Shown: one piece after another, positions 8,001 through 13,195 of the stretch
How the letters are laid out: each line of letters opens with the position of its first letter
Position numbering within the stretch: position 1 is the first letter of the stretch
DNA from: Betaproteobacteria bacterium
GTDB taxonomy: Bacteria; Pseudomonadota; Gammaproteobacteria; Burkholderiales; Burkholderiaceae_C
DNA length: 15,457 nucleotides
Direction of reading: 5' to 3'
Assembly: GCA_009923345.1 (NCBI GenBank)
Contig: RFTR01000028.1
Coordinates: 1 to 15,457, forward strand
The notes under the pieces: model-generated
Database searches by the model: none
What the model was told of the DNA's origin: nothing
The model's input: only the letters and a program-made list of their open reading frames with translations
Made by a program: the position numbers and the translations under genes

Positions 8001-9089
8001 GGCGCACAAGACTATATGCCCTCGCTTTTGACTGTCCGTGCTGACCAAGTAAAGCTGGCCGATCGTGTGATCAACCGCGTGGTTGTAGGCGGGGTTCGCA
8101 TGGGTGAGTTGTGGCGTTTGAATATCGCAGCCGATGAACTCAATGGCACTGCAGAAGTTCGACCCGCCACAACTACACAACCCGCTCAGTTGTATGCGCG
8201 TTTGTCTTTTCTCAACATCCCTCCGAGCCTGGTGCCGGATGTAGAACGCATGCTCAGTGACGAGCCCTCTAGCATTCCGGCCTTGGATGTGGTGGTCAAC
8301 GATTTAACGCTGCGTGGCAAAAAACTAGGCCGTCTGGAAATGGATGCTGTCAACCGCACCGTTGCCAATGCTGGCCGAGAGTGGCGCCTGAACAAACTTA
8401 ATCTCACTGCACCCGATGGCAGTTTGAGTGCTACCGGTTCATGGGCGGCAGATGGGCCCAAACTGCGAAGAACACGCCTCGACTTTGTGATGGATATCAA
8501 AGACAGCGGTCAGTTGCTAACGCGTCTTGGAACTCCCAACGCGATTCGCAACGGCCACGGCAAACTGCAGGGCAAAGTGTCTTGGCAAGGTTCGCCCATC
8601 ACCTTGGACTACCCGAGTATGTCGGGGCAAATGAACTTGATGATTGAAAAAGGCCAGTTCCTCAAATCCGAACCCGGTGCGGCGCGACTTTTGGGCGTGT
8701 TGAGCTTGCAGGCTTTGCCAAGGCGTTTGATGTTGGACTTCAGCGATGTCTTTGGCGAAGGCTTTGCCTTTGACTTTGTGCGTGGCGATGTGCGTATAGA
8801 GCAGGGCTTAGCGACTACGAATAACTTCCAAATGAAAGGCGTCTCTGCTGGTGCAGCCATTGAAGGCAGTGCCGACATTGCCAAAGAAACCCAAAACCTC
8901 AAGGTGGTGGTGGTGCCTGAAATCAATACCAGCGCTGCCACGCTTTATATGGCGGCCATTAACCCGTTGGTAGGGTTGACAACCTATTTGAGCCAGTTGG
9001 TTCTTAGCAAGCCTTTGACCAAAGCAGGAACCTCGGTGTTTTTGATTGACGGGTCTTGGAGCAATCCACGCGTGACCAAGACCGAGTGA
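5028..9089 (+). CDS. yhdP: YhdP-family (TIGR02099, AsmA-like) envelope protein
   Basis: Very large (1353 residues) inner-membrane-anchored protein. From knowledge of the family, AsmA-like proteins such as E. coli YhdP form long beta-rich bridges across the periplasm and help move phospholipid to the outer membrane. One membrane segment is visible at about 22-46 (VLWVLVCIWALLVLGWGSLH region), followed by VPRIDDYRP, a common start of the periplasmic part. The middle consists of repetitive beta-strand-like sequence. The C-terminus carries the family signature LDFSDVFGEGFAFDFVRGD from 1236, MKGVSAGAAIEGSADI, and the final FLIDGSWSNPRV. ATG 5028 is the first start; ATG 5076 or 5088 would also keep the membrane helix, and none has a clear ribosome site. 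It is divergent from glnE, and its TGA overlaps the next ATG (TGATG), implying coupling to the sensor gene downstream. Confidence 0.9.
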   Translation: MNPTPQLATSESRTDGMYRLMKRVLWVLVCIWALLVLGWGSLHLFIVPRIDDYRPLLQRQASQTLRLRVEIANVSVLGGWWAPQLRFQDIQLFDAHGREALRLPYVDVVVSARSLLRGTFEQLVIDQPELDIRRDKQGNIWVAGLDTSQASDGSGLDWFFSQPEFLIRDGVLHWRDELRDSPELSLSHVNVVMQNSFHQHLMRVDVTPPVGLGQRLSVQGKFSQNPLQRSGDLRHWSGELYANAPDIDLSLLRQWLRFDRGIAIYEGKGGVRMWTDWVQGQLTGLTADMALDAVDARLGDSLKPLVLRHVSGRIGAKWLDGENEINSQDLVFDTQEGERWPGGVLRMKWQGDDFRAGSLTADRLDLEALAQISQRLPLPEDLRTALKLAQPKGQVNQLGASWVLPSAQQADAALNYKAKGSVSNFQWLHAANAPAPLQRLPGVSGADIEFDVSQQGGKAQLVIKQGAVTLPEGLDEAKISLAQAAANISWQIKPANNKSADSQETEISVQVKQGLLRNADASAEFNGTWTTGKGENRWPGVLDLTANISRLQIKQLHRYLPKEIDAEARAYLKDALTGGEITQATLHLSGNLVDMPFDNPKLGEFRFVAQIANGQYAYVPQTKGKPVSLANTWPAITSLKGELVYERSAMQFKGAGKLAGAPQLAWDKIEATMPRVKDLDVTVKAQARGPLADMQGVVVRSALNELLDHTLEKSQATGMAEFKMQLNVPVRALQKTSVQGSVTLQDNDLQIMPGVPVLSKTRGVVQFDTQGLSTKNLKARVFGGDAQIDGSLLFDPNKTDGPDQLRIKGVVTADGLRQASELGVFSQLALRANGSTNYNASVALRKGQPEILVQSDLKGMALTFPAPMNKPAAAIWPLRLETQLTKESLAPKSKVMQDQIKLSVARVLSLNFIRDISATQTRVLRGAIALGVATSEVTPSREVGVSLSLQQPNVDLDAWNEVMTQFSAAPTGKTKPRSTKTNLVGQELEATGAQDYMPSLLTVRADQVKLADRVINRVVVGGVRMGELWRLNIAADELNGTAEVRPATTTQPAQLYARLSFLNIPPSLVPDVERMLSDEPSSIPALDVVVNDLTLRGKKLGRLEMDAVNRTVANAGREWRLNKLNLTAPDGSLSATGSWAADGPKLRRTRLDFVMDIKDSGQLLTRLGTPNAIRNGHGKLQGKVSWQGSPITLDYPSMSGQMNLMIEKGQFLKSEPGAARLLGVLSLQALPRRLMLDFSDVFGEGFAFDFVRGDVRIEQGLATTNNFQMKGVSAGAAIEGSADIAKETQNLKVVVVPEINTSAATLYMAAINPLVGLTTYLSQLVLSKPLTKAGTSVFLIDGSWSNPRVTKTE

Positions 9090-10231
9090 TGCGTTGGATA
9101 GCCCCCCGTTTGCTGAGCCGTTGGGCTTTGTGGATATCTCTAGTGGTTTTGCTGGTATGCATGGTAGGCACCTTGGTCTGGCTAGCGGGACGCTACGAAG
9201 TTAGCCAAGTTGAAAACCGTATGGCGGAAGACGCGTCAGATGCGGTCTCCGATATCCGCAATGGCCTTACACGCAATGTGCAAAGTTTGCAGGCACTTCA
9301 GTTTGCTGGACAGGCGTCCTTGCCATGGGAACAAGAGGCGGCCACATTATTGCGCGAGCACCGCGAGTGGTTGCGCTTGGAATGGCGCGATGTGCAATTG
9401 CAATTGAAGTCAGAGGTAGACACGCCATTTCGTGCGCCCGTGTTTGGCCATATGGGCACGATGTTTCAAATGCCTGAAGTGGTGCAAGCCTGCTCCGTTG
9501 CGCAACGCCAAAGTGGGCCAGGTTACAGCGCTAGCACTTATGTGCCGCAAGCCAATGGGCAAGGTCTCGAGGTGATGAACTTGTGCTTGCCGGTTTTGAA
9601 CAATGGCGAGTTGGTGGGTTTTACTGTAGCCACTTACGCCTTGAACGAAATCCTCATCAACTTTTTAAATGCGCAATTGCTTCGCAGCCAAGAAGTCTCT
9701 TTCACCGAAGCCGATGGCACCCGGCTGGCCATGCACGGCGCGGCGCAACGCGGCGCGCGTGTATTCACTGCGAAACAACTGCTCACCCTGCCTGGCAACA
9801 CCATGGTGTTGCGAATCGATAGTTGGCGCGCAGCGCCTGATGTGTTTCCTAACATTCTCACTGCATTAGTGACCATGATGGCGATTGGGCTGGCGAGCGT
9901 GATGGGCTTGTTGGCAAGAGACATGCGCAGACGCCAGCGCGTCGAGTCTGATTTGGCCGATGCGTTGGCTTTTCGTAAAGCGATGGAAGACTCTTTGGTC
10001 ACGGGTTTGCGCGCGCGAGATAGCCAAGGACGCATCACTTACATCAACCCCGCTTTTTGTGAGATGGTGGGCTTCACGGCCAAAGAGCTGTTGGGACACG
10101 GCATTCCTGCGCCTTACTGGCCGCCAGAGATGGTTGATGAATATGGCAAGCGACAGGCCTTGCGTTTGGCTGGTAACGCCCCGCCACGCGAAGGGGTGGA
10201 ATCGGTCTTTATGCACAAACGGGCTGGATGA
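9089..10231 (+). CDS. DctS-like membrane sensor with truncated PAS domain (N-terminal half of a split histidine kinase)
   Basis: Sensor half of a two-component kinase, 380 residues. Start ATG 9089 overlaps the stop of the YhdP-like gene; the reading frame extends back to TTG 9056 but that would add only non-family residues. Transmembrane segments are near residues 12-33 and 256-276, framing a periplasmic sensor region of about 220 residues that contains paired cysteines. A short basic juxtamembrane stretch (RDMRRRQRVESDLADALAF) leads to a PAS domain, ARDSQGRITYINPAFCEMVGFTAKELLG. The PAS stops abruptly after ESVFMHK and the frame ends RAG-stop. Family members continue for roughly 20 residues and then read QTGWMSA-DVSEQRR, which appears here in another frame at once. 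So the gene looks broken by a short deletion with frame change. By itself it has no kinase domain. The ligand is unknown; C4-dicarboxylates are only a family-based guess. Confidence 0.8.
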   Translation: MRWIAPRLLSRWALWISLVVLLVCMVGTLVWLAGRYEVSQVENRMAEDASDAVSDIRNGLTRNVQSLQALQFAGQASLPWEQEAATLLREHREWLRLEWRDVQLQLKSEVDTPFRAPVFGHMGTMFQMPEVVQACSVAQRQSGPGYSASTYVPQANGQGLEVMNLCLPVLNNGELVGFTVATYALNEILINFLNAQLLRSQEVSFTEADGTRLAMHGAAQRGARVFTAKQLLTLPGNTMVLRIDSWRAAPDVFPNILTALVTMMAIGLASVMGLLARDMRRRQRVESDLADALAFRKAMEDSLVTGLRARDSQGRITYINPAFCEMVGFTAKELLGHGIPAPYWPPEMVDEYGKRQALRLAGNAPPREGVESVFMHKRAG

Positions 10232-11013
10232 GTGCGGTGCTTGATGTGAGCGAGCAGCGGCGTGTGGAAGAGTTGTCGCGCGCCAGCCAAGAACGTTTGC
10301 AAGCCACGGCGCGCTTGGCAACGGTGGGCGAAATGGCTTCGTTGTTAAGCCATGAACTCAATCAACCTTTGGCAGCGATTGCAAGTTACGCCACTGGCAG
10401 TATGAATTTGTTGCACGAGGCCACGCTGACAGATCCGCAGTTGGCGACTAGCTTGAACGACGCGATGCAACGCATTGGCCAGCAGGCCGAGCGAGCCGGT
10501 AAAGTGATCAAAAGCGTGCATGATTTTGTGCGCCGCCGCGACCAATCGCGTGTTGACGTGGCACCGCGCACTCTGCTCGATAACGTGATGCCTTTGGTGG
10601 CCTTGCAGGCGCGTAAATTGGGTGTAAGGGTCGAGTTGCGATGCGCCACCGGTTTGCCTCATGTCTTGTGTGACCGCACCATGGTTGAGCAGGTGCTGTT
10701 GAATTTGTCGCGCAATGGTATGCAAGCGATGCAAGACGATACCCCCTATAAAACGCTGACCCTGTTGGTACGCACCGTGCCACCAACAACGGGTCAGCAG
10801 TGGATGGAGTTTGTGGTGGCAGACCAAGGACATGGCATTGCAGAAGAATTGACGGAAAAACTCTTCACCCCTTTTTTCACGACCAAAGAGGAAGGCATGG
10901 GGCTGGGCTTGAGCTTATGTCGTACCGTGGTCGAGCAGCACGGCGGCTTACTCCAACACGGCCCTAACCAACCCAGAGGCACTGTGTTTAGCTTCACTTT
11001 GCCGCAGACTTAA
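10228..11013 (+). CDS. Histidine kinase core (C-terminal half of a split DctS-like sensor kinase)
   Basis: Cytoplasmic kinase portion, 261 residues, with no sensor or membrane segment of its own. It starts with MSAVLDVSEQRRVEEL, the end of a PAS/PAC region plus linker. The dimerization/phosphoacceptor helix is LATVGEMASLLSHELNQPLA with His42 in SHELNQP. The ATPase domain has the N box (VEQVLLNLSRNGMQAM, Asn159 and Asn163), G1 box DQGHGI (199-204), F box FTPFFTTK (213-220) and G2 box EEGMGLGLSL (221-230), all intact, so catalysis should be possible. ATG 10228 overlaps the preceding TGA as ATGA; there is no good ribosome site, so expression would depend on termination-reinitiation. In the same frame just upstream the codons for QTGW remain, a remnant of the once continuous gene. 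It would phosphorylate the response regulator that follows 18 bases on. It could work in trans, be unregulated, or be dead. Confidence 0.82.
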   Translation: MSAVLDVSEQRRVEELSRASQERLQATARLATVGEMASLLSHELNQPLAAIASYATGSMNLLHEATLTDPQLATSLNDAMQRIGQQAERAGKVIKSVHDFVRRRDQSRVDVAPRTLLDNVMPLVALQARKLGVRVELRCATGLPHVLCDRTMVEQVLLNLSRNGMQAMQDDTPYKTLTLLVRTVPPTTGQQWMEFVVADQGHGIAEELTEKLFTPFFTTKEEGMGLGLSLCRTVVEQHGGLLQHGPNQPRGTVFSFTLPQT

Positions 11014-11019
11014 AGGATG

Positions 11020-11023
11020 AGGA
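11020..11023 (+). promoter_or_regulatory. Ribosome binding site deciding the response regulator start
   Basis: AGGA within GGATGAGGA, 8 bases before ATG 11032. The upstream in-frame ATG 11017 would have AAGG directly against it with no spacer, so 11032 is the better start. Confidence 0.6.
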
Positions 11024-11031
11024 CTTCGCAG

Positions 11032-11667
11032 ATGCAACCGACCCAAGACGCTTTGGTTTTTATTGTGGACGACGATGCCGGAGTTCGCGAAGCCCTAGCC
11101 TGGCTGCTGCGTTCGCGTCGTTTGCCCAGCGAATCATTTAACAGCGCAGATGCCTTTGCCGCTTTTTTAAATGCAAGGCCTGAACCCGATTGGCGTCCTT
11201 CGCAACCAGGCTGTTTATTACTTGACGTGCGTATGTCTGGCATGAGCGGCTTGGCGCTGTTTGAGCAGTTGATTGCAAGGGGCTTGCTGGAGTCGCTCCC
11301 CGTGATTTTTCTGACAGGCCACGCCGATGTGCCAACGGCTGTTGATGCAGTCAAGCGTGGCGCTTTTGATTTTTGTGAAAAACCGTTTTCAGACAACGCG
11401 CTAGTAGACCGCGTGGAGCAAGCCTTACAACGCTCGGCCACCATGTTGGAGTCTGTCAAAGCCAAGCAAAGCCGACAACATAATTTGGCAGAGCTCACTG
11501 GGCGCGAGCGCGATGTGATGCGCTTGGTAGTGGAAGGATTGCCTAACAAGTTGATCGCAGATCAACTAGACATCAGTGTGCGCACGGTAGAAGTGCATCG
11601 CGCGCGCGTGTTTGACAAGATGGCCGTGAAGTCTGCCGTGGAGTTGGCTAATTTACTGAGAGATTAA
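11032..11667 (+). CDS. FixJ/DctR-like response regulator (REC + LuxR-type HTH)
   Basis: DNA-binding partner of the adjacent kinase; 211 residues from ATG 11032. The receiver domain has the acidic triad VDDDAG (13-15), phospho-acceptor Asp65 in LLLDVRMSGMSG, Thr95 in FLTGHADVPTAV, and Lys117 in CEKPF, all as needed for phosphorylation. A short insertion near 48-59 (ARPEPDWRPSQPG) sits in the receiver. The output domain is a LuxR/FixJ helix-turn-helix at 152-210: LTGRERDVMRLVVEGLPNKL, then ISVRTVEVHRARVFDKM. The GHADVPTAV and EKPF segments are typical of FixJ, DctR and TtrR relatives. It closes the run that starts with the YhdP-like gene. No transporter gene lies nearby, so its targets cannot be read from context. 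The alternative start ATG 11017 would add five residues. Confidence 0.9.
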   Translation: MQPTQDALVFIVDDDAGVREALAWLLRSRRLPSESFNSADAFAAFLNARPEPDWRPSQPGCLLLDVRMSGMSGLALFEQLIARGLLESLPVIFLTGHADVPTAVDAVKRGAFDFCEKPFSDNALVDRVEQALQRSATMLESVKAKQSRQHNLAELTGRERDVMRLVVEGLPNKLIADQLDISVRTVEVHRARVFDKMAVKSAVELANLLRD

Positions 11668-11706
11668 TCTGCATGACGGTAGGCGAGCACTAGCGGGGTG
11701 ATTACT

Positions 11707-11853
11707 TCAGAGTTTGTTATTACTGTCTTCACGTTTTGCCGCCTCACTCGCCTCTTTATGCGCTGCTTCGCTACGCCCTGAGAACATGGTCCACCAGACG
11801 ATCAACACCAGAATCAATCCTGCGCCCAGAGCTTCGAGCAAAATCAACAACAT
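11707..11853 (-). CDS. Small single-helix membrane protein (48 aa)
   Basis: Short protein of unknown function. Residues 1-23 are one hydrophobic helix, MLLILLEALGAGLILVLIVWW, followed by TMFSGR and a charged, Ala/Glu/Lys-rich cytoplasmic-like tail ending SNNKL. The start at ATG 11853 is supported by a strong ribosome site (CAGGAG, 7 bases upstream), better than that of most genes here; the frame extends further upstream but without reason to use it. Its start codon shares bases with the divergent mltA start (CATG). It converges on the response regulator with a 39-base gap. I believe similar short WWTMFSGR proteins occur in other Comamonadaceae, but could not check. A role with MltA or the cell envelope is possible from position alone. 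Confidence 0.6.
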   Translation of the reverse strand: MLLILLEALGAGLILVLIVWWTMFSGRSEAAHKEASEAAKREDSNNKL

Positions 11854-13057
11854 GAAACAACTCCTGTGGCGTGTGGTGTGGATCGCGATTGTAGGAAGCT
11901 TGGTGGCTTGCGGCTCTGGGCCGCGTCGCGTGGTGGTGGAAGAAGCCACCCCTGCGGCTCCTGCGGCACCCGTCGCCCGTCCTGTCGATGCTGCGCCACG
12001 TGCGTCTGGCGGTTTGGCTGGCGCGCCCGATACCCCAAGCCCGCAAAAGTTTTATCGCAGCCGGTGGGTTCCCGTGTCGTGGAACGAACTGCCTGGGTGG
12101 CAAGTGGACGATTTATCCGACGCGTGGAACGCTTGGCTGCAAAACTGTGAGCGACCTGGACCTTTGTTTGCGCCTCTATGTAGACAAGTTAAGCAATTGC
12201 TTTTGGCTGATAACCAAGACAAACGGCTGTGGCTGATGTCGCATTTGCAACCTTACCGCGTAGAGTCTTTAGACGGTAACCCAGAAGGTTTGTTGACCAG
12301 TTATTACGAGCCTTTGATGGAAGCCTCCGCAAACATGCGCCCTGGCTTTGAGGTGCCTTTATATGCGCCCCCAGATGCATTGCAACAGGCCAAGCGGGCT
12401 GGACAGCCTTGGTTGACGCGGCAACAAATTGACACCTTGCCTGAAGCCAAAGAGGCATTGCGTGGCAAGGAAGTGGCGTGGTTGGCAGACCCGGTAGACG
12501 CATTGGTTTTGCATATCCAAGGGTCTGGGCGTGTGCGTATCACCGATGCAGATGGACGCACGCGCGTGGTGCGTTTGGCCTATGCGGCATCGAATGACCA
12601 GCCTTACGCCAGCGTGGGTCGCTGGTTGCTAGACCGTGGCTTGGTGCGCGATGCGTCGTGGCCTGGTATCAAAGCGTGGATCAGCGCGACACAATCCAGC
12701 AACCCGCGCTTGGTGCAAGAGATGCTGTGGAGCAATCCACGTTATGTATTTTTCAGACCTGAGACACGCACCGAAAAAGATGCTGATCTGGGTCCGCGGG
12801 GTGCGCAAGGCGTGCCTTTGACTGCGGGGCGCTCGGTTGCCGTAGACAAAGACTCCATTCCGTATGCAACGCCGTTATGGTTAACGAGTGCGGGGCCAAA
12901 TGGTAATTTGCAACGTTTGGTGTTTGCCCAAGACACGGGAAGCGCCATTGTGGGTGCGGTGCGTGCAGACTACTTTGCTGGCACAGGCGCACAAGCGGGT
13001 GACTTTGCCGGCCGCATGAAGCAAGGTTTACGCCTTTGGGTGTTGTGGCCCAAATAG
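11852..13057 (+). CDS. mltA: Membrane-bound lytic murein transglycosylase A, lipoprotein
   Basis: Cleaves the glycan strands of peptidoglycan between MurNAc and GlcNAc, leaving 1,6-anhydro-MurNAc ends; works from the outer membrane in murein turnover. 401 residues from ATG 11852. A lipoprotein signal is clear: MKQLLWR, hydrophobic core, LVAC with Cys20 as lipidation site and Gly at +2, consistent with outer membrane sorting. A Pro/Ala-rich spacer (about 32-62) follows. The MltA domain includes GLLTSYYEPLMEAS, IQGSGRVRITDADGR, SNPRYVFFR and the 3D domain: PLTAGRSVAVD, then FAQDTGSAIVGAVRADYF and GTGAQAGDFAGRMKQ. Asp361 in AQDTGSAI and Asp372 lie in the catalytic Asp region. The frame is open upstream to 11714, but that would bury the signal peptide. 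No ribosome site is visible. The start codon overlaps that of the divergent small gene. Confidence 0.94.
   Translation: MKQLLWRVVWIAIVGSLVACGSGPRRVVVEEATPAAPAAPVARPVDAAPRASGGLAGAPDTPSPQKFYRSRWVPVSWNELPGWQVDDLSDAWNAWLQNCERPGPLFAPLCRQVKQLLLADNQDKRLWLMSHLQPYRVESLDGNPEGLLTSYYEPLMEASANMRPGFEVPLYAPPDALQQAKRAGQPWLTRQQIDTLPEAKEALRGKEVAWLADPVDALVLHIQGSGRVRITDADGRTRVVRLAYAASNDQPYASVGRWLLDRGLVRDASWPGIKAWISATQSSNPRLVQEMLWSNPRYVFFRPETRTEKDADLGPRGAQGVPLTAGRSVAVDKDSIPYATPLWLTSAGPNGNLQRLVFAQDTGSAIVGAVRADYFAGTGAQAGDFAGRMKQGLRLWVLWPK
11861..11866 (-). promoter_or_regulatory. Ribosome binding site of the 48-aa membrane protein
   Basis: CAGGAG on the minus strand, 7 bases before ATG 11853. It lies inside codons 4-5 of mltA on the other strand. 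It is the main evidence that the small reading frame is a real gene and fixes its start. Confidence 0.6.
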
Positions 13058-13195
13058 GTGCGCTGTGTTCTGGGCAAACCCCCAATGACGCCCATTAATT
13101 CACCCAAGTAAACCCTATATGTCACCCAGGCGGCGTGATGCAGACTCTTTTGCGCCCTACACTTTGCGCGGCACCAGATCCTTTTGGAGAAACCC
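13058..13195 (+). promoter_or_regulatory. Leader region of the indolepyruvate oxidoreductase gene
   Basis: 138 bases between mltA and the next gene. A good ribosome site, GGAGA at 13186-13190, lies 5 bases before ATG 13196. A promoter is expected here; TATATG at 13116-13121 is a possible -10 box but has no clear -35 partner. I see no sigma-54 site, no strong inverted repeat and no clear rho-independent terminator after mltA, so read-through from mltA is possible. Confidence 0.35.

Noticed and set aside
10211..10231. Programmed -1 frameshift joining the two kinase halves
   Set aside because: A -1 shift after the Lys codon would give KTGWMSA, but there is no slippery heptamer of the X-XXY-YYZ kind and only three A residues; the missing PAS residues fit a deletion better.
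11714..11851. Upstream extension of the mltA reading frame
   Set aside because: It would place 46 residues before an evident lipoprotein signal peptide, and the region is better explained by the small minus-strand gene.
13160..13195. Sigma-54 promoter before the indolepyruvate oxidoreductase gene
   Set aside because: GGCAC is present but the GC element at the required spacing is absent.
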